Counted from the stretch's first letter, positions 1 to 13,650 are shown. The stretch is 64,000 nucleotides of DNA from Linum tenue (GCA_946122785.1 CAMGYJ010000006.1:496001-560000), one strand, 5' to 3'. Made by a program: numbers and translations. Notes: generated by a model from the sequence alone, not told the origin.

Positions 1-784
1 GTTTAGCATGTGTGTTTGCATTCATGGGGATTGGTTGGCCCTTGATTATCTACAAAGCTGGGGTTGTGGGATGGATTAAGTACTGGCTAATGCCATGGTT
101 GGGGTATCACTTCTGGGTAATGCCATTGACACCACCACTCGAATGGACTATTGTTTGTTGGTTTGCGCCTATGTTCTGATAATCTATTTGATTCTCCATA
201 TGTTTGCAGATGAGCACTTTCACAATGGTGCATCACACTGCCCCCCACATTCCCTTCAAAACTTCAGAAGAGTGGAATGCAGCAAAGGCTCAGCTTAATG
301 GAACCGTTCATTGCGATTACCCTCACTGGTGAAGTACCTCTCCCTTCCCCTTGTCTGGCTTCCATCGGCGAGTTCTTACACTCATGCTTATCTGAGCAAC
401 CTTGTAATGCTGCAGGATTGAGATCCTCTGCCATAACATCAACGTCCACATCCCTCATCACATTTCGTCACGAATTCCAAGCTATAATCTCCCTGCAGCT
501 CATCGATCCATCCAACAAAACTGGGGCAAGGTAACCCTTTTTCTTTCTAAGCAAATATCACTTACTATGTATCGGAAGACAACCTTTTGACCCTCTTCCC
601 TCTCTTATTTCTTGTTTCACAGTACTTGAACGAAGCTACATGGAACTGGCGGCTGATGAGGACCATAATGACGGTGTGCCATGTCTACGACAAGGAGCAA
701 AACTACGTCGCCTTCGACCAGCTCGCCCCTGAAGACTCTCAGCCGGTAGCATTCCTCAAAAGAGTGATGCCTGATTATGCTTGA
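1..784 (+). CDS. FAD6: Plastid omega-6 fatty acid desaturase FAD6, 3' part (last four exons)
   Basis: Partial gene; the 5' part lies left of the window. Exons read as 1-116 (frame from base 3), 210-328, 416-530 and 623-784, all with GT-AG introns and consistent phases, giving about 169 C-terminal residues that end MPDYA and a TGA stop. The text [45 protein letters not shown] and [20 protein letters not shown] matches the chloroplast enzyme rather than ER FAD2. The third histidine box is visible as HIPHH in exon 3; it helps bind the di-iron centre. The family enzyme converts 16:1/18:1 to 16:2/18:2 acyl groups on plastid galactolipids, using ferredoxin. The first two His boxes and the transit peptide are outside the window, so integrity of the whole gene cannot be judged. 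No damage is seen in the visible exons. Confidence 0.93.
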
Positions 785-1229
785 TTTGCTTAGTTTTCTT
801 TCCCCTCTATTATAAAGCCATTCTTCTTGTCCTAGATCTCATGTTAAGGTAAAGGATGCTACATCCCAATTCTTTGAATGCTAGAAAAAGGCAGCTCCCA
901 CCAGGATATTACCTGTAAACACATGATTCTGATACATTTGGAGCATTATCCAGTTTGATACAGGACTAGACAGTTGGACCGATCAAACCATATATTACTG
1001 ACCAAATCGGTATACGATACTATCAGCATACTGTCACTGCGGTTGATAAATGATGACCAAAGGACAACATAAGCATCATAGATTAATGTTTTGTTCAGCA
1101 GTATACTGAAAATGATTTATCGGTTAGTATCAAAAGCGTTATTAATTTTGACTCATACAAGTTCTTGATCTCACAAATGTCTCCGGCCGGTGCAACTAGT
1201 ACTTGCAAAACAAAATCAATGCGAAATGT
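785..1229. other. Intergenic: FAD6 3' UTR and spacer
   Basis: AT-rich sequence without a supportable gene. The first 100-200 bases presumably carry the FAD6 3' UTR and polyadenylation signals. Nothing else is recognised. Confidence 0.5.
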
Positions 1230-1930
1230 CTTCTCTCGTTCCCAGGTTCAAGCATTCTACCGCGAGTCTACTACACCAACGGCGGCTCAAGCAAGTGGAT
1301 CATCTCATGGGTAGCAGTCGCAGGGTGGCCTATGCTTACTTCCAGGCTTCAACCTCTTCCCTCTTGGCTTCATCAGTCTTCTCCACATTGTGTGGTTAAT
1401 TTATAGTCGACAGCAAGCTGAACGCCTCCATGATCAACTCCATCGTCCTGAACTCCTGATCGCTGCAGCCAATCCATGGCGAGCATTGCCTTGACTCGTA
1501 CTCCGACAGGTAGTCAATGTGTGTATTGCATTCCCAGGTATCGTAGAAGGCACCATATGTGGGGAGTTCTACGATACCCAGGGTGAAATTCGGGGTACCG
1601 CATACCAGGAGTAAAAAAACGCTATCCAGAACTTGAATTGATTGATCTTCCGGACATGATACTATACTCTAACCCTTAAAGATTAAAATCTAGGTCTTAA
1701 TTCTCTAAATCTTATACCCCAAGATCAATTTAGTTAGAAACAATAATCGACGGTTATGATTCGTCCAAATTAGGACCTAGGGTTCACTCGTTAATGGTTA
1801 GGGTATAGTATCATGCCCAAAAATCTTGCTAATTCGAGGTCTAGATAGCGTTTTCGTACTTGAGGTGAATACACAGGCATGGGAGAATGTAAGCCACAAG
1901 CAGTACATCATGGGGTTCATCTTTGAGGTG
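1230..1930 (+). pseudogene. Purine-permease-like (PUP family) pseudogene
   Basis: Three scattered blocks in different frames resemble successive parts of plant purine permeases, which are ten-helix DMT-type plasma-membrane carriers of adenine, cytokinins and related bases. Block 1 (about 1248-1332) reads RVYYTNGGSSKWIISW then VAVAGWP, the conserved loop and start of the second helix. Block 2 (about 1334-1450, shifted frame) reads YFQASTSSLLASSVFSTLCG, a stop, then DSKLNASMINSIV. Block 3 (about 1885-1925) reads ENVSHKQYIMGFIF, like the loop before the ninth helix. Several helices between blocks 1 and 2 are missing, frames change, and a foldback element separates blocks 2 and 3. An acceptor-like TTCCCAG precedes block 1. 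The gene is certainly dead. The family call is from recalled motifs only. Confidence 0.6.
1616..1854. repeat. Foldback (MITE-like) inverted repeat inside the PUP pseudogene
   Basis: Left arm 1616-1676 and right arm 1791-1854 are imperfect reverse complements. Shared blocks are AACGCTATC, a CATGATACTATAC core and CTAACC, and matching continues inward through a CTAGGTC/TAATT block. A smaller stem (1537-1548 with 1567-1578, GGTATCGTAGAA) lies just to the left, so the full insertion may run from about 1515 to 1880. No clear target-site duplication was found, so the element class is open. Confidence 0.55.
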
Positions 1931-4900
1931 AATACATTCTGGTTACTAATCTTTTGGTGGGACTGCTGTGATGTTCTTGTTGAACACCGTGCTGGCTGGG
2001 TGATGGGGGTGATCAATGCAATTGGGTGAATCTCACAGCGTTGCCGCGGTGATCCTGCGGCATGGACCGATGATCTGTAGCCTCCAGAATCAAAAGAAAA
2101 TGACATTTCGAAAAAATCGCACGAAATCTGTGATGGTATTTCATTGGAATCTGTCAAAAATTGACTCGGAATAAATCCGTCCAAATCGGTGCTTAATGTA
2201 CTAAATCACAGTTGAATAATAGCCTCAGGCCGAATCTGTGATCTGTAGCCTTCAATATCCAAAGAAAATCGGGTTTCGTCGCCCAAAAAATTACGAAAAA
2301 TGCCACCAGAAAATAAATCGGCCCAAATTAGTGCTTAATGGACTTATCTTCCGTGGAGAATAGGATCAATAGACTTCATTATTGATGGAGAATAACCTCG
2401 CCCTGATTTCGTGATCTGGAGCCTCCGGAATCGAAAGAAAATGGCATTTCGGAAAAATGCTCGAAATCTGTGATGGTACCCTTTTGGAATCTGCCAAAAA
2501 TTGACCCGGAATAAATCCGCCCAAATCGGTGCGTAATGGACTTAATCATCGTTGAAGAATAGCCTCAAGGCAAATTCGTGATATGTAGCCTTCAAAATAC
2601 AAAGAAAATGGCCTTTCATTGCCCAAAAAGTTACGAAAATCCCATTCGAAAATAAATTGGCCCAAATTGGTGCTTAATGGACTTATAATCTGTGGATAAT
2701 AAGATCAATAGACTTCATTATCAGTGGAGAATAGACTCTGCCTGATTCCGTGATCTGTAGCCTCCAAAATCGAAAGAAAATGACATTTCGGAAAAATTGC
2801 CCGAAATTGTGATGGTACCCTTTGAAATCTGCCAAAAATTGACCCAGAATAAATCAGCCAAAATCGGTGCTTAATGGACTTAATAATCGTAGAAGAATAG
2901 CCTCAGGCCGAATCCGTGATCTATAGCCTTCAAAATCAAAAGAAAATGGCATATCATCGTCCAAAAAATTACAAAAATGCCATCCGAAAAATAGATTGGC
3001 CTAAATCGGTGCTCAATGGACTTATCATTCCTAGAGAATAGGATGAATAGACTTCATTATCGGTGGAGAATAGCCTCGGCCTGATTCCGTGATCTGTAGC
3101 CTCCAGAATCGAAAGAAAATGACATTTCGGAAAAATAACCCGAAATCTGTGATGGACCCCTTTGGAATCTGCCAAAAATTGAACAGGAATAAATCCACCC
3201 AAAACGGTGCTTAATGGACTCAATCATCGTTGACGTATAGCCTCGGGGCAAATCCATGATCGGTAGCCTTCAATATCCAAAGAAAATGACTCTTCGTCGC
3301 CCAAAAAATAACGAAAATTCCATCCGAAAATAAATTGGCACAAATCGGTGCTTAATGGACTTATCATCCATGGAGAATAGGATCAATAGACTTCATTATC
3401 GTTGAAGAATAGCTTCGGTCTGATTCCATGATATGTAGCCTCCATAATCGAAAGAAAATGGCATTTCGGAAAAATCGCCCGAAATCTGTGATGGTACACC
3501 TTTGGAATCTGCCAAAAATTTACCCGAAATAAATCCGCCCAAATCGGTGCTTAATGTACTCAAGCATAGTTGAAGAATAGCCTCAGGCCGAATCTGTGAG
3601 CTGTAGCCTTCAATATCCAAAGAAAATCGGTTTTCGTCGCCCAAAAAATTACGAAAATGCCATCAAAAAATAAATCGGCCCAAATCAGTGCTAAATGGAC
3701 TTATCTTCAGTGGAGAATAGGATCAATAGACTTCATTATCGATGGAGAATAACCTCGTCCTAATTTCGTGATCTGGAGCCTCCGGAATCGAAAGAAAATG
3801 ACATTTCGGAAAAATGCTCGAAATCTGTGATGGTACCCCTTTGGAATTTGCCAAAAATTGACCCAGAATAAATCCTCCCAAATTGGTGCTTTATGGGTTC
3901 AATCATCGTTGAAGAATAGCCTCAGGCCGAATCCGTGATCTGTAGCCTTCAATATCCAAAGAAAATGGCCTTTCGTCGCCCAAAAAATTAAGAAATGTTT
4001 TCCGGAAATAAATTGGCCCAAATTGGTGCTTAATGGACTTATCATCCGTGGAGAATAGGATCAGTAGACTTCATTATCGGTGGAGAATAGCCTCGGCCTA
4101 ATTCCATGATCTGTAGCCTCCAGAATCGAAAGAAAATGACATTTCGAAAAAATGCCCGAAATTTGTGATGGTACCCTTTTGGAATCTGCCAAAAATTGAC
4201 CCGGAATAAATCCACCCAAATCGGTGCTTCATGGTTGAAGAATAGCCACAGGCCACATCCGTAATCTGCAACATCCAATAACCAAAGAAAATGGCATTTC
4301 GTCGCCCAAAAAATCACGAAAATGCCATCCGAAAATAAAATAGCCCAAATAGGTGCTTAATGGACTTATCATCCGTGGAGAATAGGATCAATAGACTTCA
4401 TTATCGGTGGAGAATAGCCTCGGTCTGATTTCGTGATCTATAGCCTCAAGAATCGAAAGAAAATGACATTTAGAAAAAATCGCCCGATATCTATGATGGT
4501 ACCCCTATGGAATCTGCCAAAAATTGACCTAGAACAAATCCTACCAAATCGGTGCTTAATGGACTAAATCATCGTTGATGAATAGTCTCAGGCCGAATCC
4601 GTGATCTGTAGTCTTCAATAACCAAATAAAATGGCCTTTCGTCGACCAAAAAATTACGAAAATGCCATTCGAAAATAAATAGGCTCAAATCGGTGCTTAA
4701 TGGACTTATCATCCGTGGAGAATAGGATCAATAGACTTCATTATCAGTGGAGAATAGCCTCGGCCTGATTTCGTGATCTGTAGCCTCCAGAATCGAAAGA
4801 AAATGGCATTTCGGAAAAATGGTCTAAAATATGTGATGGAACCCCTATGGAATCTGCCAAAAATTGACCTGGAAAAAATCCTACCAAATCGGTGCTTAAT

Positions 4901-7119
4901 GGAATCAATCATCGTTGATGAATAGCCTCAGGCCGAATTCGTGATCTGTAGCATTCAATATCCAAAGAAAATGGCCTTTCGTCGCCCAAAAAATTACGAA
5001 ATGCAATCCGAAAATATATTGGCCCAAATCGGTGCTTAATGGACTTATCATCCGTGGAGAATAGGATCAATAGACTTCATTATCGATGGAGAATAGCCTC
5101 GGCCTGATTTCGTGATCTGTAGCCTCCAGAATCGAAAGAAAATGACATTCAAAAAAATAAGGAGAAATCTGTGATTGTACGCCTTTGGAATATGCCAAAA
5201 ATTGACCCGGAATAAATCCGCCCAAATCGGTGCTTAATGGACTCAATCATCGCTGAAGAATAGCCACAGGCCACATCCGTGATCTGTAGCCTCCAATATC
5301 CAAAGAAAATGGCCTTTCGCCGCCCAAAAAATCACGAAAATGCCATCCGAAAATAAATTGGCCCTAATCTGTGCTTAATAGACTTATCTTTCGTGGCGAA
5401 TAGGATCAATAGGCTTCATTATCGGTGAAGAATAGCCTCGGCATAATTCCGTGATCTGTAGCCTCCAGAAACGAAAGAAAATGAGATTTCGAAAAAATCG
5501 CCCGATATCTGTGATGGTACCCGTTTGGAAACAATAAAAAATTGATCCGGAATAAATCCTACCAAATCGGTGCTTAATGGACTCAATCATCGTTGATGAA
5601 TAGTCTCAGGCCGAATCCGTGATCTGTAACCTTAAATATCCAAAGAAAATGGCCTTTCGTCGCCCAAAAAATTACGAAAATGCCATCCGAAAATAAATTG
5701 GCCTAAATCGGTGCTTAATGGACTTATCATTCGTGGAGAATAGGATCAATAAACTTCAATATCGGTGGAGAATAGCCTCGGCTTGATTCCGTGATCTGTA
5801 GCCTCCAGAATCGAAAGAAAATGACATTTCAGAAAAATCGCCGGAAATCTATGATGGTACCCCTTTGGAAATTGCCAAAAATTGACCCGGAATAAATCTG
5901 CCCAAATCGGTGCTTAATGGACTCAATCATCATTGAAGAATAGCCTCAGGTTAAATCCGTGATCTGTAGCCTTCAACATTGAAAGAAAATGGCCTTTCGT
6001 CGCCCAAAAAATCATGAAAATGCCATCCAAAAATAAATTGTCCCAAATCGGTGCTTAATGAACTTATCTTCCGTGGAGAATAGGATCAATAGGCTTCATT
6101 ATCGGTGGAGAATAGCCTCGACCTGATTCCATGATCTGTAGCCTCCAGAAACGAAAGAAAATGACATTTCGAAAAAATCGCCCGATATCTGTGATGGTAC
6201 CCCTTTGGAAACAGTCAAAAATTGACCCGGAATGAATCCTACCAAATCGGTGCTTAATGGACTCAATCATCGTTGGTGAATAGTCTCAGGCCGAATCCGT
6301 GATCTGTAACCTTAAATATCAAAAGAAAATGGCCTTTCGTCGCCCAAAAAATTATGAAAATGCCATCCGAAAATAAATTGCCCTAAATCGGAGCTTAATG
6401 GACTTATCATTCGTGGAGAATAGGATCAATAAACTTCAATATCGGTGGAGAATAGCCTCGGCTTGATTCCGTGATCTGTACCCTCCAGAATCGAAAGAAA
6501 ATGACATTTCAGAAAAATTGCCCGAAATCTATGATGTTACCCCTTTGGAAATTGCCAAAAATTGACCCGGAATAAATCTGCCCAAATCGGTGCTTAATGG
6601 ACTCAATCATCATTGAAGAATAGCCTCAGGTTGAATCCGTGATCTGTAGCCTTCAACATCCAAAGAAAATGGCCTTTCATCGCCCAAAAAATCACGAAAA
6701 TGCCATCCAAAAATAAATTGTCCCAAATCGGTGCTTAATAGACTTATCTTCTGTGGAGAATAGGATGAATAGACTTCATTATCAGTGGAAAATAGCCTCG
6801 GCCTGATTCCGTGATCCGTAGCCTCTAGAATCGAAAGAAAATGGCATTTCGGAAAAATCGTGTGAAATCTATAATGGTACCCCTTTGGAATCTGCCAAAA
6901 ACTGACCCAGAATAAATCCGCCCAAATTGGTGCTTAATGGACTCAATCGTTTTTGAAGAATAGCCTCTGGTTGAATCCGTGATCTGTAGCCTTCAATATC
7001 AAAAGAAAATGGCCTTTCGTCGCCCAAAAAATTACGAAAATGCCATCCGAAAATAAATTGTCCCAAATTGGTGCTTAATGAACTTTTTATCCGTGGAGAA
7101 TAGGATCAATAGACTTCAC

Positions 7120-7168
7120 TATCAGTGGAGAATAGCCTCAGGAGATTATCGGTGGAGAATAGCCTCGT
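7120..7168. repeat. Short internal duplication in a satellite unit
   Basis: The segment around ATCAGTGGAGAATAGCCTC is repeated as ATCGGTGGAGAATAGCCTC after a few unique bases (AGGAGATT), adding about 30 bp to this unit. Confidence 0.6.
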
Positions 7169-10100
7169 CCTGATTCCGTGATCTAGAACCTCCAGAATCG
7201 AAAGAAAATGACACTTTGGAAAAATGCATGAAATCTGTGACGGTACACCTTTAAAATCTGCCAAAAATTGATCCGAAATAAATCCTACCAAATCGCTGCT
7301 TAGTGGGCTCAATCATGGTTGGAAAATAGCCTCAGGCCGAATCTGTGATTTGTAGCTTCAATATACAAAGAAAACTGCCTTTTGTCGCCCAAAAAATTAC
7401 GAAATGTCATCCGAAAATAAATTGGCCCAAATCGGTGCTTAATGGACTTATCTTCTGTGGAGAATATGATCAATAGACTTCATTATCGGTGGGGAATAGC
7501 CCCGGCCTGATTCCGTGATCTGGAGCTTCCGGAATTGAAAGAAAATTGCATTTCGGAAAAATGCCGGAAATTTGTGATGGTACCCCTTTGTAATCTGCCA
7601 AAAATTGACCCAGAATAATTCCTCCCAAATCGGTGATTAATGGGCTCAATCATCGTTGAAGAATAGCCTCAGGGCGAATCCGTGATCTGTAGCATTCAAT
7701 ATCCAAAGAAAATGGCATTTCGTCGCCAAAAAAATTACGAAATGCCATCCGAAAATAAATTGGCCCAAATCGGTGCTTAATGCACTTATCATCGGTGGAG
7801 AATAGGATCAATAGACTACATTATCGGTGGAGAATAGCCTTGGCCTGATTCCGTGATCTGTAGCCTCCAGAATCGAAAGAAAATAGCATTTCGAAAAAAT
7901 CGCAAAAAATCTATGATGGTACCCCTTTGAAATTCGCCAAAAATTGACCCGGAATAAATCCGCCCAAATCGGTGCTTAATGAACTCAATCATCATTGAAG
8001 AATAGCCTCCAGTTGAATCCTTGATCTGTAGCCTTCAATATCCAAAGAAAATGGCCTTTCGTCGCACAAAAAATCACGACAATGCCATCCGAAAATAAAT
8101 TGGCCCAAATCAATGCTTAATGGACTTATCATCCGTGGAGAATAAGATCAATAGACTTTATTATCGGTGGAGAATAGCCTCTACCTGCTTTCGTGATGTG
8201 TCGCCTCCAGAATCGAAAGAAAATGGAATTTCGGAAAAATCACCTGATATCTGTGATGGTACCCCTTTGGAATCTCCCAAAAATTGACCCAAAATAAATT
8301 CGCCCAAATCGTTGTTTAATGGACTCAATCATCGTTGAAAAATAGCTTCAGGGCGAATCCGTGATCTGTAGCCTTCAATATCCAAAGAAAATGGCCTTTC
8401 GTCGCACAAAAAATTACGAAAATGCCATCCAAAATAAATTGCCACAAATCAATTCTTATTGGACTTATCATCCATGGAGAATAGGTTCAATAGACTTCAT
8501 TATTGGTGGAGAATAGCCTCTACCCGATTTTGTGATCTGTCGCCTCCAGAATCGAAAGAAAATGACATTTCGGAAAAATTGCCCGAAATCTGTGATGGTA
8601 CCCCTTTGGAATCTGCAAAAAATTGACCCAGAATAAATCCGCACAAATTAGTGCTTAATTGACTTAATTATTGTTGAAGAATAGCCTCAGGCCAAATCCG
8701 TGATGTGTAGCCTTCAATATCCAAAGAAAATAACCTTTCGTCGCCAAAAAAATTAGGAAAATGCTGTCCAAAAATAAATCGGCTTAAATCGGTGCTTAAT
8801 GGACTTATCATCCGTGGAGAATAGGATCAATAGACTTTATTATCGGTGGAGAATAGCCTCGGCTTGATTCCGTGATCTGTAGCCTCCAGAATCGAAAGAA
8901 AATTGTATTTTGGAAAAATCGCTCAAAATCTGTTATGGTACCCCTTTGGAATCTGCCAAAAATTAACCCGGAATAAATCCGCCCAAATCGGTGCTTAATG
9001 TACTCAAGCATAGTTGAAGAATAGCCTCAGGCCGAATCTGTGAGCTGTAGCCTTCAATATCCAAAGAAAATGGCCTTTCGTCGCCCAAGAATTTACGAAA
9101 ATGCCATCCGAAAATAAATTAGCCCAACTTGATGCTTAATGGACTTATCATCCGTGGAGAATAGGATCAATAGACTACATAATCGGTGGAGAATAGCCTC
9201 GGCCTGATTTCGTGATCTGTAGTCTCCAGAATCGAAAGAAAATGGCATTTCGGATAAAACGCCCGAAATATGTGATGGTACCCCTTTGGAATCTGCCAAA
9301 AATTGACCCGGAATAATTCCTCCCAAATCGATGCTTAATGGGCTCAATCATCGTTGAAGAATAGCCTCAGGGCGAATCCGTGATCTATAGCCTTCAATAT
9401 CCTTAGAAAATGGCCTTTCGTTGCCCAAAAAATTACGAAAATGCTATCCGAAAATAAATTGACCCTAATCGGTGCTTAAATGGACTTATCATCTGTGGAG
9501 AATAGGATCAACAGACAACATTATAGGTGCAGAATAGCCTCGGCCTGATTCTGTGATCTGTCGCCTCCAGAATCGAATGAAAATGACATTTCGGAAAAAT
9601 CGCCAGAAATCTGTGATGGTACCCCATTGGAATCTGCAAAAAATGGACCCGGAATAAATTTGCCCAAATCGGTGCTAAATGGACTTATCATCGTTGAAGA
9701 ATAGCCACAAGGCGAATCCCTGATCTGTAGCCTTCAATATCCAAAGAAATTGGCCTTTCGTCGCCCAAAAAATTACGAAAATGCTATCCGAAAATATATT
9801 GCCCAAATCGGTGCTTAATGGACTTATCATCCGTGGAAAATAGGATCAATAGACTTCATTATCGGTGGAGAATAGCCTCGGCTTGATTCCGTGATCTATA
9901 GTCTCCAGCATCGAAAGAAAATGGCATTTCGGATAAATCACCCAAAATCTGTGTTGGTACCCCTTTGGAATCTGCCAAAAATTGACCCGGAATAAATCCG
10001 CCCAAATCGGTGCTTAATGGACTCAATCATCGTTGGAGAATAGCCTCAGGCCGAATCCGTGATCTGTAGCCTTCAATATCCAAAGAAAATGGCCTTTCGT

Positions 10101-10509
10101 CGCCCAAGAATTTACGAAAATGCCATCCAAAAATAAATTAGCCCAACTTGATGCTTAATGGACTTATCATCCGTGGAGAATAGGATCAATAGACTACATA
10201 ATCGGTGGAGAATAGCCTCGGCCTGATTTCGTGATCTGTAGTCTCCAGAATCGAAAGAAAATGGCATTTCGGATAAAACGCCCGAAATATGTGATGGACC
10301 CCTTTGGAATCTGCCAAAAATTGACCCGAAATAATTCATCCCAAATCGATGCTTAATGGGCTCAATCATCGTTGAAGAATAGCCTGAGGGCGAATCCATG
10401 ATCTATAGCATTCAATATCGAAAGAAAATGGCAATTCGTCGCCAAAAAAATTACGAAATGCCATCCGAAAATAAATTGGCCCAAATCGGTTCTTAATGCA
10501 TTTATCATC

Positions 10510-10573
10510 GGTGGAGAATAGGATCAATAGTCTTCATTATCGGTGGAGAATAGGATCAATAGTCTTCATTATC
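10510..10573. repeat. 32-bp tandem duplication within half B of a satellite unit
   Basis: Two exact copies, 10510-10541 and 10542-10573, of the segment that starts GGTGGAGAATAGGATCAATA. The related unit near 12408 has only one copy, so the duplication arose after those units were copied from each other, or was lost in one of them. Confidence 0.9.
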
Positions 10574-12120
10574 GGTGGAGAATAGCCTTGGCCTGATTCC
10601 GTGATCTTTAGCCTCCAGAATCGAAAGAAAATAGCATTTCGAAAAAATCGCAAAAAATCTGTGATGGTACCCCTTTGAAATCCGCCAAAAATTGACCCGG
10701 AATAAATCCGCCCAAATCGGTGCTTAATGAACTCAATCATCGTTGAAAAATAGCTTCAGGGCGAATCCGTGATCTGTAGCCTTCAATATCCAAAGAAAAT
10801 GGACTTTCGTCGCACAAAAAATTACGAAAATGCCATTCGAAAAAATAAATTAGCATAAATAGGTGCTTAATGGACTTATAATCCGTGGAGAATAGGATCA
10901 ATAGACTTCATTATCGGTGGAGAATAGCCTCGGTCTGATTTCGTGATCTATAGCCTCAAGAATCGCAAGAAAATGACATTTAGAAAAAATCGCCCGATAT
11001 CTATGATGTTACCCCTTTGGAATCTGCCAAAAATTGACCTGGAACAAATCCTACCAAATCGGTGCTTAATGGACTCAATCATCATTGATGAATAGTCTCA
11101 GGCCGAATCCGTGATCTTTAGTCTTCAATATCCAAATAAAATGGCCTTTCGTCGACCAAAAAATTACGAAAATGTCATTCAAAAATAAATAGGCTCAAAT
11201 CGGTACTTAATGGACTTATCATCCGTGGAGAATAGGATCAATAGACTTCATTATCGGTGGAGAATAGCCTCGGCCTGATTTCCTGATCTATAGCCTCCAG
11301 AATCGAAAGAAAATGGCATTTCAGAAAAATGGTCTAAAATATGTGATGGTACCCCTTTGGAATCTGCCAAAAATTGACATGGAATAAATCCTACCAAATC
11401 GGTGCTTAATGGAATCAATCATGGTTGATGAATACCCTCAGCCCGAATCCGTAATCTGTAGCATTCAATATCCAAAGAAAATGGCCTTTCGTCGCCCAAA
11501 AAATTACGAAATGCAATCCGAAAATAAATTGGCCCGAATCGGTGCTTAATGGACTTATCATCCGTGGAGAATAGGATCAATAGACTTCATTATCGATGGA
11601 GAATAGCCTCGGCCTGATTTCGTGATCTGTAGCCTCCAGAATAGAAAGAAAATGACATTTCAAAAAAAATCGGGAGAAATCTGTGATGGTACGCCTTTGG
11701 AATATGCCAAAAATTGACCAGGAATAAATCCGCCCAAATCGCTGTTTAATGGACTTAATCATCGTTGAAGAATAGCCACAGGCCACATCCGTGATCTGTT
11801 GCCTCCAATATCCAAAGAAAATGGCCTTTCACCGCCCAAAAAATCACGAAAATGCCATCCGAAAATAAATTGGCCCTAATCGGTGCTTAATAGACTTATC
11901 TTCCGTGGAGAATAGGATAAATAGGCTTCATTATCGGTGGAGAATAGCTCCGGCCTAATTCCGTGATCTGTATCCTCCAGAAACGAAAGAAAATGACATT
12001 TCAAAAAAATCGCACGATATCTGTGATGGTACCCCTTTGGAAACATCCAAAAATTGACCCGGAATAAATCCTACCAAATCGGTGCTTAATGGACTCAATC
12101 ATCGTTGATGAATAGTCTCA

Positions 12121-12195
12121 GGCCGAATCAGTGATCTGTAACTTTAAATATTCAAAGAAAATGGCATTTCGGGAAAATGTCGGAAATCTGTGATG
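12121..12195. repeat. Chimeric B/A monomer junction in the satellite
   Basis: The monomer begins as half B (GGCCGAATCAGTGATCTGTA, then a CTTTAAATATTCAAAG version of the B text) and switches near 12165 to half A (ATGGCATTTCGGGAAAATG, then GGTACCCC). One half-unit is lost, so the dimer register shifts by about 170 bp from here on. This is the expected product of out-of-register recombination between A and B. Confidence 0.85.
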
Positions 12196-13269
12196 GTACC
12201 CCTTTGGAATCTGCCAAAAATTGACCCGGAATAATTCCTCCCAAATCGGTGCTTAATGAGCTCAATCATCGTTGAAGAGTAGCCTCAGGGCGAATCCGTG
12301 ATCTGTAGCATTCAATATCAAAAAGAAAATGGCATTTCGTCGCCAAAAAAATTACGAAATGCCATCCGAAAATAAATTGGCCCAAATCGGTTCTTAATGC
12401 ATTTATCATCGGTGGAGAATAGGATCAATAGTCTTCATTATCGGTGGAGAATAGCCTTGGCCTGATTCCGTGATCTTTAGCCTCCAGAATCGAAAGAAAA
12501 TAGCATTTCGAAAAAATCGCAAAAAATCTGTGATGGTACCCCTTTGAAATCCGCCAAAAATTGACCCGGAATAAATCCGCCCAAATCGGTGCTTAAAGAA
12601 CTCAATCATCGTTGAAAAATAGCTTCAGGGCGAATCCGTGATCTGTAGCCTTCAATATCCAAAGAAAATGGCTTTTCGTCGCACAAAAAATTACGAAAAT
12701 GTCATTCGAAAATAAATTAGCCCAAATAGGTGCTTAATGGACTTATCATCCGTGGAGAATAGGATCAATAGACTTCATTATCGGTGGAGAATAGCATCGG
12801 TCCGATTTCGTGATCTATAGCCTCAAGAATCGAAAGATAATGACATTTTGAAAAAATCGCCCGATATCTATGATGGTACCCCTTTGGAATCTTCCATAAA
12901 TTGACCTGGAATAAATCCACCCAAATCGGAGCTTATTGGACTCAATCATCCTAGAAATATAGCTTCAGGGCGAATCCGTGATCTGTAGCCTTCAATATCC
13001 AAAGAAAATGGCCTTTCGTCGACCAAAAAATTACGAAAATGCCATCCGAAAAGAAACTGACCCAAATCAGTGCTTAAATGGACTTATCATCCGTGCATAA
13101 TATAATCAATAGACTTCATTATAGGTGGAGAATAGCCACAACATGATTCCGTGATTCGTAGCCTCTAAAAACGAAAAAAAAGGCATTTCGGAAAAATCGC
13201 TCGAAATTTGTGATGGTACCCCTTTGGAATCTGCCAAAAATTGACCCGGAATAAATCAGACCAAATCGG

Positions 13270-13320
13270 TGCTTAATGTACTCAATATCCACAGAAAATG
13301 GCATTTCGTCGCACAAAAAA
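13270..13320. repeat. Deletion junction at an A/B boundary in the satellite
   Basis: Half A runs to GTGCTTAATGTACTCAA and is joined directly to TATCCACAGAAAATGG from the middle of half B. About 60 bp, including the start of half B, are missing. Confidence 0.8.
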
Positions 13321-13579
13321 TTACGAAAATGCCATTTGAAAATAAATTAGCCCAAATAGGTGCTTAATGGACTTATCATCCGTGGAGAATAGGATCAATA
13401 GACTTCATTATCGGTGGAGAATAGCCTCGGTCTGATTTCGTGATCTATAGCCTCAAGAATCGAAAGAAAATGACATTTCGAAAAAATCGCCCGATATCTA
13501 AGATGGTACCCCTATGGAATCTGCCGAAAATTGACCTGGAACATTTCCTACCAAATCAGTGCTCAATGGACTCAATCAT

Positions 13580-13650
13580 CGTTGATGAATAGTCTCAGGC
13601 CGAATCCGTGATCTGTAGCCTCCAGAATCAAAAGAAAATGAAATTTCAAA
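13580..13650. repeat. Second chimeric B/A monomer junction
   Basis: Half B text (AGTCTCAGGCCGAATCCG) passes within the shared CGTGATCTGTAGCC block into half A text (TCCAGAATCAAAAGAAAATG, then GGTACGCC). Another half-unit has been lost, which restores the original register. Confidence 0.82.
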
